Positions 45,003-53,990 of a stretch of DNA of 64,000 nt are shown piece after piece. This DNA is from Nodosilinea sp. FACHB-131. Lineage in GTDB: Bacteria; Cyanobacteriota; Cyanobacteriia; Phormidesmidales; Phormidesmidaceae. Every line of letters starts with the position of its first letter. Positions within the stretch are counted from its first letter, which is position 1. The notes under the pieces were generated by a model that was given only the letters and a program-made list of their open reading frames with translations, was not told the DNA's origin and did no database searches. The stretch is from the NCBI RefSeq assembly GCF_014695395.1, contig NZ_JACJOF010000010.1, positions 1 through 64,000 of the forward strand, written 5' to 3'. The position numbers and the translations under genes were made by a program.

Positions 45003-45983
45003 CTAAAACTGATCCATGCCTCGGAACTCAGTTGATAGGCCAAGCACAGTCAAGTCAGTTGGAAAGGCTGGAGCCGTGACGTTGCAGATAGAAGACACCA
45101 CTAGCGCGTCAAACACCTCAATGCGGCAGGTGCCGCTGGCCTCAAAAACCTGCCAGTCGCCCAGGGAAGACACAAACGAGTTGACCCGGGTCTCTAGCAC
45201 AAAGCTATTGGCGGCTTGGCGACCAGCAGACCGCCGGGTGACAGTGCCCTGGTAGAGCATTTCTAGGTTGTTGGCAGCGGTGGCGGCGATGGAAATACTG
45301 AAGTTGTTGTCGTTGACGTTTAGCATCGCATCGGCCTGACGCCCGATCGCAAACTTTGAGCCAGTCGCAACTCCCCGGCCAGGAAACGCCCCAACTGGCG
45401 TAGAAACTCCGACCCCACGGAACTCGCTCGATAGACCCAGCCCGGTCAAGTCAGTCGGAAAAGCTGGGGCCGTAACGTTGCAGGTAGAAGACACTACTTG
45501 CGAGTCAAACACCTCAATGCGACAGGTGCCGCTGGCCTCGAAGACCTGCCAGTCGCCCAGGGAAGACGCAAACGAGCTGACCCGAGTTTCTAGGACAAAG
45601 CCGTTGGTGCCTAGAGCACTGGCTGACTGGCGAGTGACGGTACCCTGGTAGAGCATTTCTAGGGTATCGGCCCCGGTAGCGGCGAGGGACAGACTAAAAT
45701 TGTTGCTGGTATTAAAATTCAACATCGCCTCGGCCTGACGCCCGACGGTAAACTTCGAGCCGGTGGCGACCCCTGTCCCAGCAAATGTTCCCTCCCTCAC
45801 TCCCTCCCCAGGGGGGAACTCAATCACCGGGAAAGACTGAGCTAGTCGTGACGCTACAGATGGACTTGGGAGGAGCCGATCGGTCTGGTTGGCCACTGGC
45901 TCGCGGGCGGCAACAGCGCCTGTCATTCCCAGTGCAGCAAAGATGGCGCTGGCCCCTAACAACGAGTAAACGGGTCTAATCAT
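45003..45983 (-). CDS. Secreted protein with two copies of an unnamed domain
   Basis: 326 residues from ATG 45983. The signal peptide ends near AVAAREP. Two tandem copies of an about 120-residue domain follow (about 70-195 and 200-326). Each runs from G-x-GVATGSKF through LEMLYQGTVTR, FVLETRV-S-F, GDWQVFEASGTCRIEVFD and VVSS-x-CNVTAPAFPTDLT. The copies are nearly identical over long stretches, so the duplication is recent. The adjacent gene downstream has a third, diverged copy. No function is known. Confidence 0.78.
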   Translation of the reverse strand: MIRPVYSLLGASAIFAALGMTGAVAAREPVANQTDRLLPSPSVASRLAQSFPVIEFPPGEGVREGTFAGTGVATGSKFTVGRQAEAMLNFNTSNNFSLSLAATGADTLEMLYQGTVTRQSASALGTNGFVLETRVSSFASSLGDWQVFEASGTCRIEVFDSQVVSSTCNVTAPAFPTDLTGLGLSSEFRGVGVSTPVGAFPGRGVATGSKFAIGRQADAMLNVNDNNFSISIAATAANNLEMLYQGTVTRRSAGRQAANSFVLETRVNSFVSSLGDWQVFEASGTCRIEVFDALVVSSICNVTAPAFPTDLTVLGLSTEFRGMDQF

Positions 45984-46070
45984 CGAAATCCTCAAAAGAA
46001 TGGTGCCGTGCATCAGTAGACAGGCTGCCAAGAGCGATCGCCTAGAACGGCCCTTGACGCCATGCCCTAC

Positions 46071-46577
46071 CTACTCGCAGGCTGCGATCGAGAGGTTGTA
46101 AAAGTTGCCGTTGACGCCGCCAGTGCGGGCGTTAACGATGGCAGGCTGTCGGCCCGTCGGCGACTCAAAGGGAATGGCAATGGTTTCACCTGCCTGCACG
46201 TCAGCCCGTGAACTAAAGACCTGTTCCACCCCTCCGTGGGACTGCCTGAGATTGATATCCATCCAGTAGGAGGCTGTATTTTCTGGAGTGACCAAGGCCA
46301 CGAAATATTTAAAATTGGGCTGGTTGGGCACTAAAAAGTCTAAATGCCAGTTATTTCTGGCAATGCGGCGGTTTTCGATGCGGCGGCGCACCTCGGTCTT
46401 GCCGGTGACGACCTCTTGCAGCAGTACGCAAGAGTCCGTGGTGGGCTCTGTCAACTCAGCCTGAGCCAACTGCTGGGGCTCAGGGCTGACTTGGGGGGCA
46501 GCAGCGATCGCCCCCGGCATGAGAACAACACCCGAGACCACACCAGCGATCACAGCCGTAATCTTGTTAGCGTTCAC
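46071..46577 (-). CDS. Secreted protein, unknown
   Basis: 168 residues from GTG 46577 (GGTAG upstream), preferred over the longer 196-residue frame because the signal peptide begins there (NANKITAVIAGVVSG, cleavage near IAAAP). The mature domain is beta-rich (NWHLDFLVPNQPNFKYFVAL, YWMDINLRQSHGG) with Cys near both ends. No named family is recognised. It lies upstream of the two repeat-domain secreted proteins on the same strand and may belong with them. Confidence 0.65.
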   Translation of the reverse strand: MNANKITAVIAGVVSGVVLMPGAIAAAPQVSPEPQQLAQAELTEPTTDSCVLLQEVVTGKTEVRRRIENRRIARNNWHLDFLVPNQPNFKYFVALVTPENTASYWMDINLRQSHGGVEQVFSSRADVQAGETIAIPFESPTGRQPAIVNARTGGVNGNFYNLSIAACE

Positions 46578-46713
46578 GTTTTCTACCTTGATTCTTAAAA
46601 AAGCTGTCTTAAAACAACTGAAACTGGTTTTGCCAATGGCTGAGTGAAAACCAGCACCCATAGGTTGCCTATAGAGTTAGACTGGGCGCCAAACTCCATA
46701 GGCATTGGAGCAC

Positions 46714-47208
46714 CTACAGTTCAGCGCCAAAGTCTTCGCGCAGCTTGGCCTCCTGCTCAGCGCTCAAATTCGACTGAATCAGTTCCCCCACCTCATCGGG
46801 AGCAAACGCCTCACTGACCTTGTCCACCGTGACCTGCCCAGTGAGCAAAAACAGGGCTGAGGTGCCCTCGGTCACTTTGTTGCGCAGGTCTTTAATAAAG
46901 TCGTCGTTGATGCCATAGTCGGTAAACTTGCCCGACAGCGCCCCCGCCGCTGCACCCACCAGCAGGCCAAACAGCGGCACCAAGAAAATTAGGCCAAACA
47001 GCATGCCCCAAAAGGCGCCGCCCAGGGCACCGACACCCACAGTGCTCACGGCCTGGTTCGTCCTCGGCTTGCTGCGCCCCACGGGCCAAGACACGATCGC
47101 CGCGTCTAGCACCTTAACAATTTCCTGCTTTTGCAGATCGCCCAGCTTGGCCAGCGCCTTTTCGGCCCCCTCGGGGGTTTTAAATTTCCACACCGTCAAT
47201 GTAGACAT
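46714..47208 (-). CDS. DUF1269 family membrane protein
   Basis: 164 residues. The N-terminal ferredoxin-like part (LTVWKFKTPEGAEKALAKLGDLQ, VKVLDAAIVSW) is followed by a Gly/Ala-rich hydrophobic hairpin (GALGGAFWGMLFGLIFLVPLFGLLVG). A C-terminal domain ends ALFLLTGQVTVDKVSEAF. This is the usual DUF1269 layout. The family is linked to stress responses in several bacteria but has no known activity. Confidence 0.87.
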   Translation of the reverse strand: MSTLTVWKFKTPEGAEKALAKLGDLQKQEIVKVLDAAIVSWPVGRSKPRTNQAVSTVGVGALGGAFWGMLFGLIFLVPLFGLLVGAAAGALSGKFTDYGINDDFIKDLRNKVTEGTSALFLLTGQVTVDKVSEAFAPDEVGELIQSNLSAEQEAKLREDFGAEL

Positions 47209-47348
47209 AAATATTCTCCTGGTACTGTTTATTGTTGGGCAAAGGTACTTAGAAAATCCCTTGTTTTTCCTGAGGCAGAAGCTACTCGCTCAATGGTTGA
47301 AAACGGACTTTGAGTGCAAAATCTAGATTAAAGTCTTGCCTGATCAGG

Positions 47349-47738
47349 CTAATTTTCAGGGTTCTCTAAAGTCATTAGGCGATATATCTGAGACGACAAG
47401 GTAGACGGATTAAAGGGTTTGCTAATTGCCCCAGAAAAACCCATCCGGCGAAACTCTTTTAGAGTGAACCAGTTAGCCCGAGAGCTAAGTAGCAAAAGAG
47501 GCACCGATTGCCTAAAGGAGTACTGCTTTAGCTCCTCAAACAGAAGTATCGCATCGCTTTCAGAAATGGACGTGTCAATCAAAATTACATCTGGTCGTTT
47601 TTCTTCACACAGTTTAATGCCTTCTTGAACAGACCCTGAGAGCCTGACCTCCCAGCCGCCTAGCTCCCTGAGGCAATCGCCTAAAATGTCTCGAAGACCA
47701 GCTTCGTTCTCAATTAAAAGGATTGAATTACTAGGCAT
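47349..47738 (-). CDS. Single-domain response regulator
   Basis: 129 residues from ATG 47738 (AAGGGGCG upstream), forming one receiver domain. The phosphoacceptor is in DVILIDTSISESDA and the conserved lysine in SKPF; the N-terminal acidic pocket reads LLIENE rather than the usual LLVDDE. With no output domain it probably relays phosphate or binds a partner. It lies alone; no kinase is adjacent. Confidence 0.85.
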   Translation of the reverse strand: MPSNSILLIENEAGLRDILGDCLRELGGWEVRLSGSVQEGIKLCEEKRPDVILIDTSISESDAILLFEELKQYSFRQSVPLLLLSSRANWFTLKEFRRMGFSGAISKPFNPSTLSSQIYRLMTLENPEN

Positions 47739-47990
47739 AATTCGCCCCTTTAGATTCCTCAAGAAGGAACGCCCTACGCTTGGAAGGCAAACCGATGCAA
47801 GCGTAGGTAAATTGAGATGACTTGGAAATTAAGAGTAGAAGAATCCTATAGGAAAGTTATAGGAGTAAATAGATGGTTTATGCCCTATCTCATTTGGCTA
47901 GGGAGGGCGCGATCGCTCACCCTAGCTATAACCCTCAATAGACACTTACCCCTAGAATCAAGGGTGTCAATTCATGCCTGAGGAGGCGTT

Positions 47991-48362
47991 GTGGCCCACA
48001 AGCGACTAATTATTGAAATGGGGATGGGCGTCGATCAGCACGGCCAAGACCCCACCGTGGCGGCGGCGCGAGCGGTACGCAATGCGATCGCCCACAATGC
48101 CCTGCCCGGCGTCTGGGAAGTTGCTGGGCTCAGCCACCCTAACGAGATGCTGGTTGAAGTTCAGGTCGCTGTCCCCTTCCCCGACCAGGTGCGGCAAGAC
48201 GACGTGCTGGCGGTGCTGCCCTTTGGCCAAAAGACCTTGGTGCTTAAGGATGGCGGCATGGTAGTAGCCGGGCGCGCCATCCCTGAGCTAGACGATAAGA
48301 ACGACGATATGTACGTGGCGATCGCCGCAGTCACGGTATCGATCCCTGAAAGTAACGAGTAA
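47991..48362 (+). CDS. Lin0512 family protein
   Basis: 123 residues from a GTG start. Family blocks are KRLIIEMGMGVDQHGQDPTVAAARAVRNAI, PNEMLVEVQVAVPFPDQV and the C-terminal GGMVVAGRAIPELDDKNDDMYVAIAAV. It is a small cytoplasmic protein, conserved in many bacteria, of unknown function. TGAGGAGGCGTT upstream of the GTG includes a strong ribosome-binding site, which supports this start. Confidence 0.85.
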   Translation: MAHKRLIIEMGMGVDQHGQDPTVAAARAVRNAIAHNALPGVWEVAGLSHPNEMLVEVQVAVPFPDQVRQDDVLAVLPFGQKTLVLKDGGMVVAGRAIPELDDKNDDMYVAIAAVTVSIPESNE

Positions 48363-48370
48363 GGAATCAC

Positions 48371-48402
48371 CATCCACCCCCTACCCATCCACTCCCTACC
48401 GC
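48371..48402. repeat. Minisatellite-like repeat, inverse copy
   Basis: On the minus strand it reads GTAGGGAGTGGATGGGTAGG, matching the G-rich units at 41105-41150. It lies at the 3' ends of the convergent Lin0512 and K+ channel genes. Confidence 0.6.
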
Positions 48403-49457
48403 AGCCTCGCCCCTCGATACCGCATCTCCTTCTTGATCGCGTTCTGCTGGGCAAAGTTAGGCATATCCCCCTGGTGACCCATCAAAATAATCGAGTCGCC
48501 TAGGGCCAAATAGGTAGCCCGGCTGGGGTGAATGATCACCTCACCGTCGGCGCGGCGCAGGGCCACGGTAATAAACGTGCCCTGGCCCTTGACCTCGATG
48601 TCGCCAATCGTGCCGCCAATCAGCGGTGAGGCGGCATCAATCACTAGCTCATTCAGCTGAATATCTAGCTCCGCCAAAAACTCATTGAGCCCGTGCTGGC
48701 CATCGGTCTGCGACAAAAAGTCCACCGCTGACGGGTGACTAATCAGATGGGCCATGCGCAGGGCGCTAATGCTGGCGGGCAGCACCACGTGGTTGGCTCC
48801 CGCCAGCCGCAGCTTTTTCTCGGTGGAGGGCATTTCGCCCCGAGCCAGGATCATTAAGGCTGGGTTCATCTCCCGCGCGGTGAGGGTAATGAAGACGTTG
48901 GCGGCGTCGTTGGGCAGCACCGTTGCCAGCGATTTGGCCCGGAGGATGCCCGCTGCCTCTAAGGCGGCTTCGTCGGTGGCGTTGCCCTGATACATTAAAT
49001 AGCCCTGCTCTTGGGCCAAGGCTACCCGCTCAGGGTCGTTGTCAACAACAATAAACGGCTGGCGATCGCGCTTCAGCTTGCGGGCCACCAGCTGGCCAAT
49101 GCGGCCAAAGCCGCAAATAATCACGTGGTCTTCCAGGCTGGCAATCTCTTTAGTCATGCGCTTTATATTCAGGGCTCGATGAATCTCCCCTTCGGTAATC
49201 ATCTGCACGAAGCCCGACACGGTGTAGGCCACCGACAGGGCTCCCGCGATAATCACAAAAATCGTAAATACCTTAAGCGGCGGTGAGGTCAGGGGCTGCA
49301 CTTCCCCATAGCCCACTCCAAAGATGGTGATCACTACCATATAGATAGCGTCGAGGAAGTTCCAGCCCGCCACCATGTAGCCAATTACTGCCCCCACCAC
49401 CGTCAGCGAGAAGAAGCTAATTCCCGTAACAATCCGCCGAAACGAGCTATTTGGCAT
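48396..49457 (-). CDS. Two-helix potassium channel with RCK (TrkA-N/TrkA-C) domains
   Basis: 353 residues from ATG 49457. Membrane helices lie near 12-32 and 65-87, with a pore loop and selectivity filter IFGVGYGE (the usual form is TVGYG). The RCK domain (about 108-230) has the NAD-binding VIICGFGRIGQLVARKL and DNDPERV; a TrkA-C domain (about 250-330) follows. It is expected to form a tetrameric ligand-gated K+ channel in the cytoplasmic membrane. The first filter residue is Gly rather than Thr, which may lower selectivity. Confidence 0.88.
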   Translation of the reverse strand: MPNSSFRRIVTGISFFSLTVVGAVIGYMVAGWNFLDAIYMVVITIFGVGYGEVQPLTSPPLKVFTIFVIIAGALSVAYTVSGFVQMITEGEIHRALNIKRMTKEIASLEDHVIICGFGRIGQLVARKLKRDRQPFIVVDNDPERVALAQEQGYLMYQGNATDEAALEAAGILRAKSLATVLPNDAANVFITLTAREMNPALMILARGEMPSTEKKLRLAGANHVVLPASISALRMAHLISHPSAVDFLSQTDGQHGLNEFLAELDIQLNELVIDAASPLIGGTIGDIEVKGQGTFITVALRRADGEVIIHPSRATYLALGDSIILMGHQGDMPNFAQQNAIKKEMRYRGARLR

Positions 49458-49724
49458 TAACACCTCAGACAGGGCTCAGGCCTCGACAGAAATCGGCTCA
49501 GTCCTCAAATAAAGGCTATGGTAATTGACAGCCTGCCCCTCAAAGAGTGCGGCACATAGCAAATTGAGATACACTATAAAGCAAACTCATAATGACTTCG
49601 ACTAAACCCATTACCTACTAAAATGCTTGCCGCCTCAACAGCGGCCCTAGGGGCTTTAGGGCAATGGCCCGGCCCAGTTAGTTTTATCGTTTTTGTCCCT
49701 CCTACCTCCATTGATTCTGCGACT

Positions 49725-51809
49725 ATGACAGCTACCGTCTTGCAAAACCCCCTCCTGATTGGTGCCGGTCTACCTCCCTTCGACAGCATCGACACAGCCC
49801 ACATTGTGCCGGGCATCACCGCTCTACTTGATGACCTCACTACCGCCTTAGAAACCCTAGAAGCTCAGGTCACCCCCACTTGGGACGGCCTAGTTGAGCC
49901 CCTTACCCGCATCGAAGAGCGCTTGGGCTGGAGCTGGGGCATTGTTGGCCACCTGATGGGTGTAAAAAATAGCCCTGAGCTACGCGCTGCCTACGAGGAG
50001 GTGCAGCCGCCCCTGGTGCAGTTCGCCACCCGCCTCGGCCAGAGCAAGCCGATCTATGAAGCCTTCAAACAGCTCCGCGCCAGCGACCAGTGGGCCAGCT
50101 TCGACCCGGCCCAGCAGCGCATCGTTGAGTCCTCGATCCGTGAAGCCGAGCTGTCGGGGGTAGGCCTAGAGGGCGCTGAAAAAGATCGCTTCAACGAAAT
50201 TCAGCAGAGCCTGGCCGAACTCACCAACAAGTTCTCCAACAACGTGCTCGACGCCACCAAGGCCTTTAGCCTCACCCTCACCACCCCCGAAGACATCGAC
50301 GGGCTACCCCCGAGCCTGCTGGCCCAGGCTGCCCAGGCTGCCCGCGATGCCGGCGACGAAAGCGCCACCGCTGCCGCAGGCCCCTGGCGAATCACGCTGG
50401 ATTACCCCAGCTTTGGCCCGTTCATGCAGCACAGCCGCCGCCGTGACCTGCGCGAGCAGCTTTACCGCGCCTTTGTCACCCGCGCCTCCGAGGGCGATCT
50501 CGACAACAGCCCCAACATCGAGAAAATTCTCGAGCTGCGCCACGAAATGGCCAACCTGCTGGGCTACGCCACCTACGCCGACCTCAGCCTGGCTCGCAAG
50601 ATGGCCCCCTCTGTCGAGGCGATCGAAAAGCTGATGGGCGAATTGCGCGTCGCCAGCTACGACACCGCCGTCAAGGAGCTGGAGGAACTCAAAGCCTTCG
50701 CTCAATCGAAAGGGGCAGCCGAGGCCGACAGCCTCACCCACTGGGACACCGCCTTTTGGGCTGAGCGCATTCGCGAAGAAAAGTACGGCCTCAACGACGA
50801 AGAGCTGCGCCCCTACTTCCCGCTACCCCAGGTGCTTGACGGCCTGTTTGCCCTGGCCCACCGCATCTTTGACGTCACCATTGCCCCCGCCGACGGCGAA
50901 GCTCCGGTGTGGCACCCCGATGTGCGCTACTTTCAGGTGCTGAATAGCGGCGGCGACCCGATCGCCCACTTCTACCTCGACCCCTACAGCCGCCCCGCCG
51001 AAAAGCGCGGCGGCGCCTGGATGGATGACTGCATCAACCGCGGCAAAATCAACGATCAGGTGCGTCTGCCCGTGGCCTACCTGGTGTGCAATCAGGCTCC
51101 CCCGGTAGACGGCAAACCCAGCCTGATGACCTTCCGCGATGTGGAGACCCTGTTCCATGAGTTTGGCCACGGCCTTCAGCACATGCTGACCAAGGTTGAC
51201 TTCACCGGAGCCGCAGGCATTAACAATGTGGAGTGGGACGCCGTCGAGCTACCCAGTCAGTTCATGGAGAACTGGTGCTACCACCGCGACACCCTGCTCA
51301 CCCTGGCCCGCCACGTCGATACCGGTGCGCCCCTGCCCGAAGACCTTTACCAAAAGATTGTTGCCGCCCGCACCTTCATGACCGGCAGCGCCATTCTGCG
51401 CCAGGTGCGCTTTGGCTGGACCGACATTGAGCTGCACCACCGCTACCGCCCTGGCAGTGGCGAGACGGTGACCACCGTTAGTCACCGGATTGCCGAGCAG
51501 TCCTCGATTCTCAAGCCCCTGCCCGAGGATGCCTTCCTCTGCGCCTTCACACACATCTTTGCGGGAGGCTACGCGGCAGGCTACTACAGCTACTTCTGGG
51601 CCGAGGTGCTAAGCGCCGACGCCTTTGCTGCCTTTGAAGAAGCAGGGCTGAACGACGAGGGCGCGATCGCCGCCACCGGTCGCCGCTTCCGCGATACCGT
51701 GCTTGCCCTGGGCGGCAGTCGCCATCCGATGGAGGTGTTCAAGGCCTTCCGGGGTCGCGAGCCCAGCACCCAGGCTCTGCTCCGCCACCGCGGGCTAGTG
51801 GCCGCCTAG
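49725..51809 (+). CDS. prlC: Oligopeptidase A-like M3 metallopeptidase
   Basis: 694 residues from ATG 49725, close to the 680-residue E. coli enzyme; the frame opens further upstream without family similarity. The zinc motif HEFGH is in ETLFHEFGHGLQHML, with the third ligand Glu about 28 residues on (NNVEWDAVELPSQFMENW). The N-terminal helical domain and PFDSIDTAHIVPGI start are typical. It cleaves short peptides, including cut signal peptides, in the cytoplasm. A strong terminator follows. Confidence 0.93.
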   Translation: MTATVLQNPLLIGAGLPPFDSIDTAHIVPGITALLDDLTTALETLEAQVTPTWDGLVEPLTRIEERLGWSWGIVGHLMGVKNSPELRAAYEEVQPPLVQFATRLGQSKPIYEAFKQLRASDQWASFDPAQQRIVESSIREAELSGVGLEGAEKDRFNEIQQSLAELTNKFSNNVLDATKAFSLTLTTPEDIDGLPPSLLAQAAQAARDAGDESATAAAGPWRITLDYPSFGPFMQHSRRRDLREQLYRAFVTRASEGDLDNSPNIEKILELRHEMANLLGYATYADLSLARKMAPSVEAIEKLMGELRVASYDTAVKELEELKAFAQSKGAAEADSLTHWDTAFWAERIREEKYGLNDEELRPYFPLPQVLDGLFALAHRIFDVTIAPADGEAPVWHPDVRYFQVLNSGGDPIAHFYLDPYSRPAEKRGGAWMDDCINRGKINDQVRLPVAYLVCNQAPPVDGKPSLMTFRDVETLFHEFGHGLQHMLTKVDFTGAAGINNVEWDAVELPSQFMENWCYHRDTLLTLARHVDTGAPLPEDLYQKIVAARTFMTGSAILRQVRFGWTDIELHHRYRPGSGETVTTVSHRIAEQSSILKPLPEDAFLCAFTHIFAGGYAAGYYSYFWAEVLSADAFAAFEEAGLNDEGAIAATGRRFRDTVLALGGSRHPMEVFKAFRGREPSTQALLRHRGLVAA

Positions 51810-51837
51810 GGCCTATCGGCTAAGAGATAAATTAGTA

Positions 51838-51874
51838 GGACCCAGGGTTTTCGCGAAAACCCTGGGTCCTTTTT
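51838..51874 (+). terminator. Rho-independent terminator of prlC
   Basis: A perfect 14-bp stem (GGACCCAGGGTTTT, loop CGCG-type, AAAACCCTGGGTCC) is followed by TTTTT at 51870-51874. It stands between convergent prlC and SulP genes and ends four bases before the SulP stop codon. Confidence 0.93.
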
Positions 51875-51877
51875 GGC

Positions 51878-53587
51878 TCAAGACTCTTCGCTATGGTGGC
51901 GCTGGTGAAACCCGTCGATCGCACTCGGCAGCGTAAAGAAGATGTGCTCGGTGCCGATCAGCTCTAGCAGCCCACAGCGCTTTAGCTGGGCGTAGAGATC
52001 CTGTTTAACCCGCGCTAGGGCCAGGGTAATGCCTTGTTTCTTCAGGGTTTCGTGCAGTTCTACCAGCATGTCGGCGGCGGTGACGTCGATCCCAACCATG
52101 GCCTCGGTATTGATCACAAACCACTCCACTGGCGCGGTTTCAGCCTCGACTACCGCCAGGGCGCGACGCTGGAAATTTACAGCGTTGGCAAAAAACAGCG
52201 GTGCATCGTAACGATAGATCACCAGCCCCGGAATGGTGGTTGCCCCCGGCCAGTCCGTCACATCGTGCAGCCCAGCGATGTTCGGCACCCTACCCATGAC
52301 CGCGTCGTGGGGGCGGGCAATGCGGGCAAAGAGTTCGATCACAGAGAGGCCGACGGCGATCGCTACCCCCACCAGCAAATCCGTCGCCAGCACTCCTACC
52401 GTAGTTGCCAGCGCCAGAGCAAAATCGCCCTGGCGAAATGCCCTAAGCCTCAGAAACTCGGGAATATCCACTAGTTTAGTGGCGGCAAAAATCACCAGCG
52501 CCCCCAGTGCCGCTGTCGGAAACATCGCCAATAGAGGTCGCAGAAACAGCAGCACCCCCAGCACGACCCCAAAGGCTGCTAGCGAATATACCTGGCTCTT
52601 ACTGCCCATAGAGTCGCCAATGGCCGCACGGCTAGCGCTGCTGCTCACCGGAAAGCCCTGCACCAGCCCGCCGCCCAGATTGGCTACTCCCAGGGCAAAT
52701 AGCTCCTGATTGGCGTCTATGCGTTGGTGGTTGCGAGCCGCCAACGCCCGTGCCGTCAGCACATTGTCTGAGTAACCGACGATCGCAATTCCCACCGCCG
52801 CCGTCAAAATTTGTTGCACCTCCTGGCGAGAGGCCAATGGCACCACAAAACGAGGTAGCCCCGCCGGAATTTCGCCCACGACTTTGACCCCCTGCTGCTC
52901 CAACCCGAGTAACGCCACCATGCTGGTCGCCAGCAGCACCGCCAGCAGCGGCCCAGGCAGCTGCGAAAACCGGGCCTGTACCGCAAACAAAAACACCAAA
53001 ACAAAGCCCCCTACCGCCAGCGTGGGCCCGTGGGCCTGACCCAGGTGACTCCCAAATTCCGTCAGCTGCCCCACCACCGATTCAGCCTCAATAGGTATAC
53101 CGCTCACTCGGCTGAGCTGTCCGGCGATCATAATGACAGCGACTCCGGCCATATAGCCAATTAAAATCGGCTTTGACAGCAGATCGGCCAAAAATCCCAG
53201 GCGGGCCGCATAGCCCACTAAGCACAGTACTCCCACCGCACAGGCCAGCAAAGACGCCAAAATGGTGTAGTCCGTGCCAGAGGTGGCTGCCAGAGGGGCG
53301 ATCGCCACGGCCGTCATCACCGCAGTGCTCGACTCTGGCCCTACCGAGAGCTGGGGCGACGTGCCCACCAGGGTATACAGCAGCAGCGCCGGCAAAATTG
53401 CCCATAACCCCTGCACTGGGCCAACTCCCGCCAACTCCCCGTAAGCCATGCACTGGGGAATGAGATAGGCCGCCACGGTAATACCCGCTAAGCAGTCCTG
53501 ACGCAGCCAGGCTCTAGGGTAATGGCGCAGACGTTCCAACCCGGGTAACAGGGCATAGAAAGGAAAATGCTTAGGTTTTACAGTCAA
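51878..53587 (-). CDS. SulP family anion transporter
   Basis: 569 residues from TTG 53587, no better start being visible. It has about 12 to 14 membrane helices beginning LAGITVAAYLIPQCMAYGELAGV, the signature LVGTSPQLSVGPESSTAVM, and GGLVQGFPVSSSASRAAI in the core. The C-terminal STAS domain (about 435-555) has VIYRYDAPLFFANA and FVINTEAMVGIDVTAADML. Members carry sulfate, bicarbonate or other anions; cyanobacterial BicA is a bicarbonate-Na+ symporter of this family. The substrate cannot be fixed from sequence alone. Confidence 0.9.
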   Translation of the reverse strand: MTVKPKHFPFYALLPGLERLRHYPRAWLRQDCLAGITVAAYLIPQCMAYGELAGVGPVQGLWAILPALLLYTLVGTSPQLSVGPESSTAVMTAVAIAPLAATSGTDYTILASLLACAVGVLCLVGYAARLGFLADLLSKPILIGYMAGVAVIMIAGQLSRVSGIPIEAESVVGQLTEFGSHLGQAHGPTLAVGGFVLVFLFAVQARFSQLPGPLLAVLLATSMVALLGLEQQGVKVVGEIPAGLPRFVVPLASRQEVQQILTAAVGIAIVGYSDNVLTARALAARNHQRIDANQELFALGVANLGGGLVQGFPVSSSASRAAIGDSMGSKSQVYSLAAFGVVLGVLLFLRPLLAMFPTAALGALVIFAATKLVDIPEFLRLRAFRQGDFALALATTVGVLATDLLVGVAIAVGLSVIELFARIARPHDAVMGRVPNIAGLHDVTDWPGATTIPGLVIYRYDAPLFFANAVNFQRRALAVVEAETAPVEWFVINTEAMVGIDVTAADMLVELHETLKKQGITLALARVKQDLYAQLKRCGLLELIGTEHIFFTLPSAIDGFHQRHHSEES

Positions 53588-53990
53588 CTTAGTTCTTAGG
53601 TTAAGGAAAGAATAAGTAGTCTACCGTCTGATATAGCGCAGGACGAAAGCTCTTAACAGAAAGGCAGGATCCACTGCACAGACGATGCTCAAGCCGCAGC
53701 AATTGTTGTCGCCGTTAACGTCAGCAGCTGCCAAAAGATTAGCTCCTAATACGGTAGTGAATTAGCCACCAGCCCACCGTAGAAGCCAACTCAGCACAGC
53801 TTTGTTGTGGCAATACCTAGTTTGAATCCAGAAGACATAACACCGATCAGCAAAAGCCCTACGAAGTCAATCAAAGCTATCAACAAAACTATGCCTATCG
53901 AGAATTCAATCGTCTTTCCATTGACCGATAGGACCCATCAACCTGAGCCTTAGCATGACACCAAGACAAATTTTTCAGGAGGACTCAGAT
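53588..53990. other. Divergent intergenic region
   Basis: About 400 bases between SulP and PRC-barrel genes. It contains the upstream regions of both. The only clear signal is AGGAGG at about 53978, a strong ribosome-binding site for the PRC-barrel gene. Confidence 0.45.
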
